A stretch of 55,686 nt of DNA from Allomeiothermus sp035760705 (GCA_035760705.1 DASTSL010000065.1:1-55686); one strand, 5' to 3'; numbered from the stretch's first letter, positions 31,788 to 40,633 are shown. Notes: generated by a model not told the origin, from the letters alone. Program-made: numbers and translations.

Positions 31788-32213
31788 ATGCGCCACGTGG
31801 TTGGCTGGCTGCTTGCCTTTTCGCTAAACCCGTTCGGTCTGGCACACTCCCTAAAGATCGAAAACGCCTGGGTGCGCTTCCTACTAGGAAGCACCACCTC
31901 GGCTTACATGACCCTGGTCAACCCAGCCCTCAAGGAATCGGTAAAGATCGTCGGAGCCTCGAGCCCTGTCGCTGCCCGGGTTAGCTTGCACACCACGATG
32001 AGCATGGACAAGGAGGCGGACATAACCACCATGAAATCCCTGGCCTCGGTCACCATCCCGCCCAAAGGACGCCTCGAGCTCAAGCCCGGCGGAATCCACC
32101 TGATGCTCGAAGGCCTCAAACAGCCGCTCAAACTGGGTCAGAAGGTGCGCTTGGTGCTGCGCTTTGCCGATGGGGACACCCAGACCCTCGAGGCTACCGT
32201 GAGGAATCAATAG
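31788..32213 (+). CDS. PCu(A)C copper chaperone
   Basis: The 141-residue protein has a signal peptide (MRHVVGWLLAFSLNPFGLAH) and the PCuAC copper motif: His in VSLHTTMSM, Met residues after it, and the pair in GGIHLMLEGLK, matching HxnMx10Mx21HxM in outline. Such chaperones carry Cu(I) to cytochrome oxidase CuA sites or other targets outside the membrane. It starts 10 bases after YcnI and its stop abuts the CopC ATG (TAGATG), so the genes are one unit. Confidence 0.88.
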   Translation: MRHVVGWLLAFSLNPFGLAHSLKIENAWVRFLLGSTTSAYMTLVNPALKESVKIVGASSPVAARVSLHTTMSMDKEADITTMKSLASVTIPPKGRLELKPGGIHLMLEGLKQPLKLGQKVRLVLRFADGDTQTLEATVRNQ

Positions 32214-32636
32214 ATGAAACACCTCGCCCTTCTCGCCGCCCTGGCCACCGGGGCGGCCCTAGCCCACAGCCTGCTGGCCGAAGCCACTCCGGCTCCCGAC
32301 ACCACCCTCAAGCACCTGCCCGCGAGCGTCCAACTGGTGCTCTCGGAGCCGGTGGAGATGACCTTCTCGGCCTTCAAGGTCTACCCGCTTAAGTCCAAGG
32401 ACCTGGCCTCGGCCAAGCGCGAGGCGGCCAGCCTCTTCAAGGCCGCGCTCGAGGCCAAAAACGACCAGGAGCAGCGGGCCGACGCGGGAGTAGTGGGTAA
32501 CCCCCGAACCGCCGCCCGGGTGGAACTCAAGCTCAAGGAAAACCTCAAGCCGGGGGCCTATGCGGTGATGTGGCGGGTGCTCTCGGTGGACACCCACACC
32601 TCCCAGGACTTCTACGTGTTCGTCTACCAACCTTGA
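32214..32636 (+). CDS. CopC-family copper-binding protein
   Basis: The 140-residue protein has a signal peptide (MKHLALLAALATGAALA) and a mature N-terminus HSLL, the N-terminal His that binds Cu(II) in CopC. The beta-sandwich ends with MWRVLSVDTHTSQDFYVFVY, containing the conserved Asp-x-His. The usual Met-rich Cu(I) loop is not evident. It abuts the PCuAC stop and is followed after 6 bases by the CopD gene, the usual CopC-CopD order. Confidence 0.88.
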   Translation: MKHLALLAALATGAALAHSLLAEATPAPDTTLKHLPASVQLVLSEPVEMTFSAFKVYPLKSKDLASAKREAASLFKAALEAKNDQEQRADAGVVGNPRTAARVELKLKENLKPGAYAVMWRVLSVDTHTSQDFYVFVYQP

Positions 32637-32642
32637 GGGCTC

Positions 32643-33530
32643 ATGGACCATAGCCACGAGGGCGGCAGCACTGCCGAGATCGTCACCCGCATCCTGCTCT
32701 ACCTGGGCGTTTTCGCCTTGGTGGGGGCGGGGTTCTTCGCCCGCTGGATCGGGCCGGAACTGGCCAAACGCCGCCGGGCTCCCCTGATGGTTTTGCTGAT
32801 CGGGGGAGCCCTCTTGGCGGTGGGGAGTTCGCTCTATCTGGCCTACCACATCGTCTGGATGCTGGGCGGCCCCACCTGGGAGGTGTACCTGAGCTATCTG
32901 ACCCAGACCCAGCAGGGCAACCTGCTCTTGGTACGGCTTTTGCTGGTAGCGGCCTTGCTGGTGCTCGAGCTGGGCCTCCCCTCACGCTTCGACAAGGCCG
33001 CCTTCACCCTGGTGGCGCTGGGTCTGCTGGCTACCCTCACGCTTACCGCCCACGCCGGGGCCTGGGGTGGAACGGCGTTGCCCAGCCACCTGATCCACAC
33101 CGCCACGGTGGTGGCCTGGGGCGGGAGCTTGCTGGCGTTGGGCCTGCTTTGGAACGAGCGTCCCGAGTTGCTGGCCCCGGTGGAGCGCCTCTCCCGGCTG
33201 GGGGGCCTGGCCGTGGTCATCTTCGTGCTGAGCGGGAGCCTGCTGGCCCTCACCCACCTCAGCGGCAGCCAGGGCAACTTCGCAATCAGCGTGCCCCGCG
33301 CCGCCGCCAACCTCACCGCCTCGGCTTACGGCACAGCCCTGATCCGCAAGCTCCTGGTGATCGCGGCGATCCTGGGCACGGCGGCCCTCAACCGCTGGTG
33401 GCTATTGCCCGCGGTGCAAAACGGGAACCGGCCAGCCTGGCTGGGCTGGCTGATCCGGCTCGAGGCCCTGCTTTTGCTGGGCGTCCTGGTGCTGACGGGG
33501 TTCCTGGCAACCACCTCACCACCCCGCTGA
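32643..33530 (+). CDS. CopD-family copper membrane protein
   Basis: The 295-residue integral membrane protein has about eight hydrophobic segments. It begins MDHSHEGGSTAEIVTRILLY, with His/Asp residues near the N-terminus, and has conserved-type His residues in TAHAGAWGG and PSHLIHTATVVAWGGSL. It works with CopC in moving copper across the membrane. It is the last gene of the copper operon; no clear terminator follows before the convergent gene. Confidence 0.88.
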   Translation: MDHSHEGGSTAEIVTRILLYLGVFALVGAGFFARWIGPELAKRRRAPLMVLLIGGALLAVGSSLYLAYHIVWMLGGPTWEVYLSYLTQTQQGNLLLVRLLLVAALLVLELGLPSRFDKAAFTLVALGLLATLTLTAHAGAWGGTALPSHLIHTATVVAWGGSLLALGLLWNERPELLAPVERLSRLGGLAVVIFVLSGSLLALTHLSGSQGNFAISVPRAAANLTASAYGTALIRKLLVIAAILGTAALNRWWLLPAVQNGNRPAWLGWLIRLEALLLLGVLVLTGFLATTSPPR

Positions 33531-33669
33531 GGTATAGAAGAGCCCCCTAAGTATCCGCACAATAGAAACGTAACATAAAGAGAATCAGCCGTTTACGAAG
33601 CCGCGCCGCCGCAAAGCCCAAATACCCGCCGCCGAGCTTTCCAAAGCGGGATGGTTATCGTGGGCGCAC

Positions 33670-34245
33670 TCACCCCCTCTTCTCGACCGTGATGTTCGGC
33701 TCGTTGCCGGGCTTCCACTTGATGGTGCAGCCGAGCGCAGGAGCCTCCGTCACCGGGGGCTCCTGGCCTTGCAGGAGGGCCTCGAGGGCTAGCTCGAGGG
33801 TGTGTTCTTGCACCTGGGCAGCATCCTTGGGCCCATCGTTGATCCGCCCGTGGTAGCGAAGTTTACGCTCCCGGTCGAAGACGAAAAGCTCCGGGGTGCG
33901 GGTGGCCCCGTAAGCTTTCGCCACCTCCTGGCTCTCGTCGAGCAGATAGGGGAAGGGGATGCCGTGCTGGGCCACGAAGGCATCCATGGCCTGGGGGGAA
34001 TCCTCGGGGTAGCGGGCAAAGTCGTTGGCGTTGACCCCGATGAAGGCCACCTGCCCCCGGTACCTCCGGGCCAGCGCGACGAGTTCGGCGATCGAGCCCT
34101 TCACGTAGGGGCAGTGGTTGCCCATGAATACGATGGCCAGCAGCGGCTCGAGGAAATTGGAGAACGGGTAGATCCGGCCCTGGGTGTCCGGCAGTTCGGC
34201 ATCTATGAGATCGCTACCGAGGGGAAGGTTAGGGTAGTGCAGCAT
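33670..34245 (-). CDS. thioredoxin-fold protein, AhpC/TSA type
   Basis: The 191-residue cytosolic protein starts MLHYPNLPLGSDLIDAELPD and has the redox region IVFMGNHCPYVKGSIAEL with a single Cys in the active-site position (NHCPYVK in place of CxxC), then VNANDFARYPEDSP and the cis-Pro region GATRTPELFVFDRERKL. This pattern belongs to a peroxiredoxin/redoxin family of about 190 residues. It is probably leaderless, with TAACAT 7 bases before the ATG, so it is transcribed separately from the peptide transporter upstream. Confidence 0.85.
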   Translation of the reverse strand: MLHYPNLPLGSDLIDAELPDTQGRIYPFSNFLEPLLAIVFMGNHCPYVKGSIAELVALARRYRGQVAFIGVNANDFARYPEDSPQAMDAFVAQHGIPFPYLLDESQEVAKAYGATRTPELFVFDRERKLRYHGRINDGPKDAAQVQEHTLELALEALLQGQEPPVTEAPALGCTIKWKPGNEPNITVEKRG

Positions 34246-34252
34246 GACTCCG

Positions 34253-34258
34253 ATGTTA
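34253..34258 (-). promoter_or_regulatory. -10 box of leaderless promoter for the AhpC/TSA gene
   Basis: Minus strand TAACAT ends 7 bases before the ATG. Confidence 0.5.
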
Positions 34259-34322
34259 ACCCCATTCCATTGGGCAGAATCCGACCGCGACGACAAAGGC
34301 CCGGTAATTCAAGGGGCTTAGT

Positions 34323-34344
34323 GGGGCGTAGCGTGCTACGCCCC
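34323..34344. repeat. 10-bp perfect inverted repeat with 2-base centre
   Basis: GGGGCGTAGC-GT-GCTACGCCCC in the spacer after the substrate-binding protein gene. There is no T-run, but it could stop or stabilise that transcript. Confidence 0.6.
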
Positions 34345-34449
34345 AACCCAAAGACTTCGAGCGGGCCAGGGGTCGAAGCGCGCGGCTCGAGATCCTCGAC
34401 GAAGGAGGTGGGGAATGCCTTCAGACGTAAACGGTAGACGCGGCTCCGG

Positions 34450-35967
34450 CTATTGCAGCCAGGTGTAGCGGAAGGCCAGATAGCTGGTGTTGGGGAAGTG
34501 CAGGAAGCCCCGCACCCGCTTGTTGAAGGCCTCGTACTGGGCCGAGTGGAAGAGGAAGGCCATCGGGGCATCTTGCAGCACCATCTCCTGCACCTGCTGG
34601 TAGATCTTCTGGCGCTCGCTCTGGCTCGAGACACGGCGGCCTTGCTCGAGCAGTTGGGTCACCTTGGGGTTGTTGTACTTGGAAAGGTTCAACGCCGAGG
34701 AGGGATGGAAGGTGTTGTAGAGGTAATCGTCGGGGTCGGCCTGGCCGGAGGTGCCCAGGAGGGTCACATCGAACTCGCTCTTGAGGGCTTTGGGCAGGTA
34801 CACGTTCCAGTCTTCGGCTTGGATGTTCACCTTGATGCCCACTTCGGCCAGGTTGTCGCGGATCACCTCGGCGGGGGTGCGCAGGAAGTCGTAGGTGCTG
34901 GTGACGTAGAGGTTCATGGTGAAGCCGTTGGGCAGCCCGGCCTCGGTCAAGAGCTTTTTGGCCTCGGCCACGTTGCGGGTGTTGTAGGGGCTGTTGGTGA
35001 AGGCGTAAACGCCGGAGGGGATGGTGGTGCCTTTGGCGACGATCCCCCCGGTGCCGAAGAGGGCCAAGTCCACGATGGCCTTTTTATCCAGGGCATAGGA
35101 GATGGCCTGGCGCACCTTGGGGTTGTTGTAGGGCTCCTTGGTGGTGTTGAAGTAAAGCGCCCGGAAGTTGGCCGAAGGCCCGCCCACCACCACCAGGTTG
35201 CGGTCCGCCTTGAGGGTGGTCACGTCGGCGGCGGGGACGTACTCGATCCAATCCACCGCCCCGGCCCTGAGCGCGGTGGTGCGGGCGGCGGGGTCGGGGT
35301 AGTAGGTATAGGTGATTCCGTCGAGGTAGGGGAGCTTGCTGCCCTTGTTGTCGCGGCCCCAGTAGTTCTCGTTCTTGCGCACCACCAGCCGGGTCTGCGG
35401 CACGTACTCGACGAAGCGGAACGGCCCGGTGCCGATCACGGCTTTGTTTAGGTCGCCGCCGTTATCTTTGGTGACCTTCTCCGAGACGATCACGTTGAGG
35501 CTGGCCGCCAGCTTCGCCAGGAGCGGGGTGAAGGGCTGGGAGAGGGTGAAGACCACCGTAGTATTGTTTGGAGCCGTCACCGACTTGACCACGGCGAAAT
35601 CCCCGGCCCGGGGCGACTTCACGTTGGGGTCTTTGATGCGGTTGATGGAAAACACCACGTCCGAGGCCTTGAGCGCCTCGCCGTTGTGGAAACTCACGCC
35701 GGGGCGCAGCCGGAAAGTCCAGGTGAGGCCGTCCTGCGACACCGACCAGGACTGCGCCAGTCCGGGGCCGATGCGCCCGTTCGAGTCGAACATCACCAGG
35801 GTGTCGTAGATGTTCTCGAGCACGTTGCGGCTGGCGGTGGCGTTGGTGGTGTGGGGGTCCAAGCCCACCGGGTCGGTCTGCATCCCGGCCCGCAGGACGC
35901 CCCCCGACTGCTGGGCCAATGCCAGCGCCGAAACCACCAGGACGAATAGCCAAAGAAGTCGTCTCAT
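34450..35967 (-). CDS. peptide ABC transporter substrate-binding protein
   Basis: The 505-residue SBP_bac_5 family protein has the signal peptide MRRLLWLFVLVVSALALAQ without a lipobox Cys. Family motifs: VLRAGMQTDPVGLDPH, AQSWSVSQDGLTWTFRLRPG, TGPFRFVEY and NNPKVRQAISYALDKKAI. It binds peptides for the permeases encoded just upstream on the same strand. A strong ribosome site (GGAGGAGG) and a perfect -10 TATAAT at 36100-36105 suggest its own promoter within the operon. No ATPase gene lies in this locus, so the transporter must share ATPases, possibly those at 20.3-22.3 kb. Confidence 0.92.
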   Translation of the reverse strand: MRRLLWLFVLVVSALALAQQSGGVLRAGMQTDPVGLDPHTTNATASRNVLENIYDTLVMFDSNGRIGPGLAQSWSVSQDGLTWTFRLRPGVSFHNGEALKASDVVFSINRIKDPNVKSPRAGDFAVVKSVTAPNNTTVVFTLSQPFTPLLAKLAASLNVIVSEKVTKDNGGDLNKAVIGTGPFRFVEYVPQTRLVVRKNENYWGRDNKGSKLPYLDGITYTYYPDPAARTTALRAGAVDWIEYVPAADVTTLKADRNLVVVGGPSANFRALYFNTTKEPYNNPKVRQAISYALDKKAIVDLALFGTGGIVAKGTTIPSGVYAFTNSPYNTRNVAEAKKLLTEAGLPNGFTMNLYVTSTYDFLRTPAEVIRDNLAEVGIKVNIQAEDWNVYLPKALKSEFDVTLLGTSGQADPDDYLYNTFHPSSALNLSKYNNPKVTQLLEQGRRVSSQSERQKIYQQVQEMVLQDAPMAFLFHSAQYEAFNKRVRGFLHFPNTSYLAFRYTWLQ

Positions 35968-36099
35968 ACTTCCTCCTCCCCAACCCCAGCCGACCCATCA
36001 GGGGATCTCCTCCAACGCTCGAGGTCATGGCTTTGCTCTCTCACGCCGCGCTCGGCTGGGGGCCCCAAAGGTCAAACAAAGGTGGCTTGTGCGTGCAAG

Positions 36100-36105
36100 A
36101 TTATA
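36100..36105 (-). promoter_or_regulatory. internal -10 box before the substrate-binding protein gene
   Basis: Minus strand TATAAT (exact consensus) 132 bases before the ATG; the -35 is weak. It would allow extra expression of the binding protein. Confidence 0.4.
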
Positions 36106-36122
36106 CCGAGAAATCGCCGGAA

Positions 36123-36983
36123 TTACCGTCGCCGTAGCCGGGGATCGAGCGCGTCGCGCAAGCCGTCGCCCAGCAGGTTGAACCCCAGCACCATCAGCAC
36201 GATGGCAAAGCCGGGGATGAGCGAGCCCCAGGGCGAGAGCGAGAGAAAAGCCCGTCCGTCCGAGACCATCAAGCCCAGGCTGGGGAAGGGGGGCTGGGTG
36301 CCCAGGCCCAAGAAGGAAAGCGAAGCCTCGGCCAGCACCGCGTAGGCGAAGCGCAGGGTGGCCTCCACGATGAGCGGAGCGGCGGCGTTGGGCAGGATGG
36401 TGCGAAACAAAAGCCGCCCGTCCGGGGCCCCCATGGCCCGCCCCGCTTCAACATAGACTTCCTCGCGCACGGTGAAGACGGCGGCCCTGGCCACCCGCAT
36501 GAACGGCCCCAAAAACACCACCGAGATCGCTACCACCAGGTTCACGAACCCCCCGCCCAGGAAGGCCAGGAAGGCGATCGCCAGGAGGATGGCCGGGAAC
36601 GCGATGAGGATATCCGCGACGCGGGAGACCACCTGGTCGAACCAGCCCCGGTAGTAGCCCGCCAGTAGCCCCAGCAGCCCCCCGACCAACAGCGAGACCC
36701 CCACCGTCACGGCAGCTACCGAGAGCGAGAAGCGGGCCCCGTAGAGGGCTCGAGATAGCAAGTCCCGCCCGTACTGGTCGGCTCCCAGCCAGTGTTCGGG
36801 CGCCGGGCCGGTGAGCCGGTTCGCCGGGTCGAACTTGAGCGGGTCCCAGGGGGCGATCCAAGGCGCGAGCAGCGCACCAAGCACGATGACCAGCGTGAGC
36901 GCCCCGCCGATCAGCGCCGGGCGGCTACGCAGTAGCTCACGCAGGATGGAGGGGCGTCTGGGCGCAGGAATCGCCTCAGTCAT
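36123..36983 (-). CDS. peptide ABC transporter permease, DppC type
   Basis: The 286-residue protein has the normal length for DppC, begins MTEAIPAPRRPSILRELL, has HWLGADQYGRDLLSRALYGARFSL, the EAA-type loop EVYVEAGRAMGAPDGRLLFRTILPN and the tail NLLGDGLRDALDPRLRR. It pairs with the DppB-like permease encoded upstream, though a 320-base non-coding stretch separates them. ATG 36983 is preferred because GGGCGGGG lies before it; an in-frame ATG at 37007 is possible. Confidence 0.92.
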   Translation of the reverse strand: MTEAIPAPRRPSILRELLRSRPALIGGALTLVIVLGALLAPWIAPWDPLKFDPANRLTGPAPEHWLGADQYGRDLLSRALYGARFSLSVAAVTVGVSLLVGGLLGLLAGYYRGWFDQVVSRVADILIAFPAILLAIAFLAFLGGGFVNLVVAISVVFLGPFMRVARAAVFTVREEVYVEAGRAMGAPDGRLLFRTILPNAAAPLIVEATLRFAYAVLAEASLSFLGLGTQPPFPSLGLMVSDGRAFLSLSPWGSLIPGFAIVLMVLGFNLLGDGLRDALDPRLRRR

Positions 36984-37303
36984 GTTTGCCCCGCCCTTCG
37001 TTTTCATCTTTTTGCAGGGGCGTGGGGCGAACCGCTTGCCGCAGATACGCCCGAACAGGGTAGGCGGATGTGGGAACTACTCTCGCCGTGTCCGCTCCGC
37101 CGTCAAGGGGCGTAGGGAGGGAACAAGCTGTTCCCAAAAGCCCACGACCGCTGAGGCGATGCGCCCTGTCGCCGCTCGACCCTCCCCTCACCCTCCTTCG
37201 CAACGCGCGATTCACGACTGGCTGAGTCTGTTCCACCGGATGTTCCATACTTACGGGTGCCCCCGGCGCAAAGGAGCTATCGGTGACGAGGGCGAAATAG
37301 GAT
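36984..37303. other. 320-base gap inside the peptide transporter operon
   Basis: No credible gene was seen. The minus-strand open frame that crosses it gives Arg/Pro/Ser-rich sequence without family character. There is no clear promoter or terminator. The length is unusual between permease genes that are normally adjacent, so it may be an insertion scar or hold a regulatory element. Confidence 0.4.
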
Positions 37304-38254
37304 TTACTCATAGCGGATCCTGGGGTCAATCAGGGAGTACAGGAGGTCCACGATCAGGTTGACGAACACCGCCGCTGCCGCGACGAAGAGCACCGTACCC
37401 TGCACCACCGGATAGTCGCGCAGGTTGATGCCCTCGAGTGCGAACCTCCCCACCCCGGGCAGGCTAAAGACCTGCTCGATGATGACCGCGCCGCCCAGCA
37501 GGCTGCCAAACTGCAACCCGATCACCGTGATGACCGGGATGAGCGCGTTTCGCAGGGCGTGGCGGTAGACGACCACCCGCTCGGCGAGCCCTTTGGCCCG
37601 GGCGGTGCGGATATAGTCGCGGCCCAAGACCTCGAGCATCGAACTGCGCAGAATCCGGGTGATGGCTCCAGCCAGGATCACCCCCAGCGAGAAGGCAGGC
37701 AGGAGCATGTGGCGGAAGTTCTCCGCCAGGCTATCCCGCATCGGCACGTAACCCGCTGGCGGCAGCCAGCCCAAAGCCAGGGCGAATAGCAGGATCAGCA
37801 GCACCGCCAGGAAAAACCCCGGCACCGAGAGCCCCAGCAGGGCGAAGAGCGAGGCCAAGTAATCCGCGAAGCTCCCGCGCCGGATCGCCGCTAAGACCCC
37901 CAGCGGCACGGCGATCAGCAGGGCAACCAGCAGGCCCAGCAGCGTGAGTTGAAGGGTAACCGGGAAACGCAAAGCCAGGTCGTCGGCCACCGAGCGACCG
38001 GTGCGGAGCGAGGTCCCCAAATCCCCCTGGAGGACGGCCCCGAACCACTGTCCGAACTGGACGTGGAGCGGCAGATCGAGGCCGAACAAGCGGCGCAGCT
38101 CGGCCAGGCGCTCGGGGGTGTTGTTGGCGTCGAGGCCCACCAGGCTCGTCACCACGTCGCCGGGCACCGCCCGCATCAGCAAAAAGGTGATGACCGCGAC
38201 CCCCAGCAGGGTAGGAATCGCGGCCAGAAAGCGGTTAAGGACGTAGCTGAGCAT
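37304..38254 (-). CDS. peptide ABC transporter permease, DppB type
   Basis: The 316-residue six-helix protein begins MLSYVLNRFLAAIPTLLGVA, has the periplasmic region RLFGLDLPLHVQFGQWFG, the EAA loop DYIRTARAKGLAERVVVYRHALRNALIP and the tail YSLIDPRIRYE. It forms the channel with the DppC-type permease. It follows the M24 peptidase-like gene after 75 bases, so peptide uptake and peptide processing are encoded together. Confidence 0.93.
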   Translation of the reverse strand: MLSYVLNRFLAAIPTLLGVAVITFLLMRAVPGDVVTSLVGLDANNTPERLAELRRLFGLDLPLHVQFGQWFGAVLQGDLGTSLRTGRSVADDLALRFPVTLQLTLLGLLVALLIAVPLGVLAAIRRGSFADYLASLFALLGLSVPGFFLAVLLILLFALALGWLPPAGYVPMRDSLAENFRHMLLPAFSLGVILAGAITRILRSSMLEVLGRDYIRTARAKGLAERVVVYRHALRNALIPVITVIGLQFGSLLGGAVIIEQVFSLPGVGRFALEGINLRDYPVVQGTVLFVAAAAVFVNLIVDLLYSLIDPRIRYE

Positions 38255-38329
38255 AGGGGTAAAGGCCCCCTCCCCCCTTGCCGGGGAAAGCTACGAGGGA
38301 GGAATTGCTTTTCTGAAGATGCATAGCTG

Positions 38330-39538
38330 CTAGGCCGGGATGATCAGCGACTCGAGGTCTCTCGGGTAATGGGTCAGCATCTCGATCCCCTCGTCGGTGA
38401 CGAGCACGGTGTCGGAGTGGCGGTAGCCGCCCAGGCCCGGCACGTAAAGCCCCGGCTCCACCGAGAACACCATCCCCGGCTCGATGACAGTGGAATCGCC
38501 GATGTCGAAGAAGGGGGCCTCGTGGATGCCCAAGCCCAAGGCGTGCCCGACGTGGTGCCGCCAATTCGGCCAGAGGTCTTCTTTCTCGTAGACCTCGCGC
38601 ACCTTGGCATCCACGCTGCTGCACGGAACCCCGGGCCGGATGGCTTCAAACGCCACATCCTGCAACGTCACCATCAGGTCGAACCAGCGCCGCTGCTCGG
38701 GGCCGGGTTCGCCGACGAACATGGTGCGCTCGAGTTCGCTCAGGTATCCCCCGATGTACGAGGTGGCCCCCGTCACCAACACGTCCCCCGGCTTGAGGCG
38801 AGCGTTGATGGTAACGGCGTGGGGCAGCGCTGCGTTGGCTCCGACCTGCCCCCGGAAGCCTGCATAAACCTGCACCGGCCCGATGGGGCGGTAAAGCCGG
38901 CCCAGCGTGTCGAAGAGGGCCAGGGTGGCTTCCTGCGAGGCTTGCAACTCGATCTCGAGTTCGCTCAGGCCCGGCGCGGAGTATCTTTGCAAAAGCTCGT
39001 GGGCCAGGTTCGCCCACTTGCAGGACTCGCGAATCAGGGCGATTTCTGCCTCGCTTTTGCTGACCCGGTGGCCCTCGATCAGCTTAGGTACGAGGGTGAA
39101 TTTGGCTTGGGGCAACACCTCGGCCAGCGGCGGCCCGGCGTAGCCCCAGCCGGAGGCATACCCCGGCGCATCAACCAGGAAGTGCGCCCCTTGTAGACCT
39201 TCCTCTTGCACCAGGGCGGCCAACCGGCGCAGCGGGTGGACCTCACCGGGATACTCCGGGTACGAGACCACCTTGCCGACATGCGCCACGATCTCGGCGT
39301 GTTCGACCTCGAGCCTGGGCACGAAGAGGGTGGTCGCCCCCTCCCGGCTCACGAGCAGGGCGATGGGCCGCTCGGTGGCGATGAAGTAGAAGTGGCTCAG
39401 GTAAAAGATGCTGGTGGTATTGAAGAAGATCGCCGCTTTAGCGTCTTTTTCGGCCATAGCCTGGACGACTCGAGCTACTCGCGTATCCAACTCCGCATCG
39501 CTGATGCGTAAACGAAGCTCATAGTTTTTAGCCGACAT
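38330..39538 (-). CDS. M24-family (Xaa-Pro dipeptidase/creatinase-like) protein with altered metal ligands
   Basis: The 402-residue protein has the creatinase N-terminal domain (to about 155) and the pita-bread M24 domain. The catalytic His240 (LPHAV), His332 (GHALGLGIHEAP) and Glu361 (FSVEPGLYV) are kept. The two metal Asp residues are not: the first is Thr/Gly in VLVTGATSYIGG and the second is Glu268 in GYLSELERT. The final Glu position reads RHSDT. It may therefore be a metal-independent amidinohydrolase-like enzyme (as creatinase is) or bind metal differently, rather than a standard prolidase. It is leaderless and heads the peptide-transporter operon. Confidence 0.85.
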   Translation of the reverse strand: MSAKNYELRLRISDAELDTRVARVVQAMAEKDAKAAIFFNTTSIFYLSHFYFIATERPIALLVSREGATTLFVPRLEVEHAEIVAHVGKVVSYPEYPGEVHPLRRLAALVQEEGLQGAHFLVDAPGYASGWGYAGPPLAEVLPQAKFTLVPKLIEGHRVSKSEAEIALIRESCKWANLAHELLQRYSAPGLSELEIELQASQEATLALFDTLGRLYRPIGPVQVYAGFRGQVGANAALPHAVTINARLKPGDVLVTGATSYIGGYLSELERTMFVGEPGPEQRRWFDLMVTLQDVAFEAIRPGVPCSSVDAKVREVYEKEDLWPNWRHHVGHALGLGIHEAPFFDIGDSTVIEPGMVFSVEPGLYVPGLGGYRHSDTVLVTDEGIEMLTHYPRDLESLIIPA

Positions 39539-39544
39539 GGCAAG

Positions 39545-39550
39545 AGTATA
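39545..39550 (-). promoter_or_regulatory. -10 box of leaderless promoter for the M24 gene
   Basis: Minus strand TATACT ends 6 bases before the ATG at 39538. Confidence 0.6.
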
Positions 39551-39585
39551 CGGCGTGGGCTCTCACCTTAGCGCTTCGCGCGTGC

Positions 39586-39647
39586 CCCTCTCTCGCAAGT
39601 GAAGGCCGCCAGGCCCCCGGGCATGCCGGTACTCAGGCGAGAGAGGG
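39586..39647. repeat. 11-bp inverted repeat with 40-base centre
   Basis: CCCTCTCTCGC at 39586-39596 pairs with GCGAGAGAGGG at 39637-39647; the centre is itself GC-rich and self-complementary. It lies between manA and the M24 gene and may end manA transcription, though no T-run follows on the minus strand. Confidence 0.55.
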
Positions 39648-39673
39648 TTTGATGCAAGCACTTGGGATGAGAG

Positions 39674-40633
39674 CTACACCCGCACTGAGGCCGGATAGCC
39701 GTTCAGCCGCTTTTCCGACGGGATAAACGCCCCCAAGAGTTCGGCCTGCGCGTCGAGTTCTACTCTCTCCCCGGCCCCGATCAATAAAGTCTCGCCCAAA
39801 CTCAGCGTTCGACCTTCCCAGCTGGCCTGGCCCCGTACCAGCGTCAGGAGGAGGAAACTCTCCTCGGGGGCCTGGATGGTAGCGGTCCCCTCGAGCCGAT
39901 AACGCTCGAGCACAAAGGCGCTCGAGGCCAGCAGGATCTCTTTGTCGCGTTCAGGGTGGGGTCGAAGCTTGGGGATGGGGGTGAGCTCGAGCTTGGAGAC
40001 ATCCAGACCCCTCTCCAGATGTAATTCCCGGCCCCGTCCGTAGTCGTAGAGCCGGTAGGTCAGGTCGGAGCGCTGCTGCACCTCGTAGAGCATCAATCCC
40101 GGCCCCAAAGCGTGGATGGTTCCCGCCGGGACGAAGATGACCTCCCCCGGCCCGACACTGACCCGGTGCAGATCCTCCCAGGCGCTCCCGTCCAGCAGAC
40201 CCCGGCGCAGTTCCTCGCGGGTCATGGGGCGTTTTAGGCCGTACACCAGCTCGCTGTGGCCCTCGAGCACGTACCAAGCCTCGGTCTTGCCGTGAAAACC
40301 GGTCGCGGCCTCGACGGTGTGGGCATATTGGTCATCGGGGTGAACCTGCACCGAGAGCCACTCGGCGGCGTCGAGAAACTTGATCAGGAGGGGAAGTTCG
40401 AGGCCGTACCGCTGGTATGGCAGCGATCCTACAAACTCCGGCCCCAGTTCGGGCAGCACCTCTTTGAGCCGCCGCCCGGTGAAAGAAGAGCTCGAGACCC
40501 GGTTCTCGTCGTAGGCCAGCCAGAGTTCCCCGATGGGCTCGGCGCTCTCCTGGCCGATCAAGCGAGCCAGGCGGGGTCCGCCCCATACCCGCAGGGCGGC
40601 CTGGGGCTCGAGGGCCAGTGCCGGAATCTTCAT
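39674..40633 (-). CDS. manA: mannose-6-phosphate isomerase, class I
   Basis: The 319-residue cupin enzyme interconverts mannose-6-phosphate and fructose-6-phosphate. The zinc site is visible: LSVQVHPDDQYAH, HGKTEAWYVLEG and PAGTIHALGPG, then the sugar-phosphate region QQRSDLTYRLYDYGR. The length fits the short bacterial class I type. It supplies mannose units for glycans or compatible solutes such as mannosylglycerate, though neighbours do not show which. It is leaderless, with TAGAAT 7 bases before the ATG. Confidence 0.92.
   Translation of the reverse strand: MKIPALALEPQAALRVWGGPRLARLIGQESAEPIGELWLAYDENRVSSSSFTGRRLKEVLPELGPEFVGSLPYQRYGLELPLLIKFLDAAEWLSVQVHPDDQYAHTVEAATGFHGKTEAWYVLEGHSELVYGLKRPMTREELRRGLLDGSAWEDLHRVSVGPGEVIFVPAGTIHALGPGLMLYEVQQRSDLTYRLYDYGRGRELHLERGLDVSKLELTPIPKLRPHPERDKEILLASSAFVLERYRLEGTATIQAPEESFLLLTLVRGQASWEGRTLSLGETLLIGAGERVELDAQAELLGAFIPSEKRLNGYPASVRV

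Noticed and set aside
36976..37329. 117-codon minus-strand frame between the two permease genes
   Set aside because: It overlaps both permease ends and is low-complexity Arg/Pro/Ser sequence.
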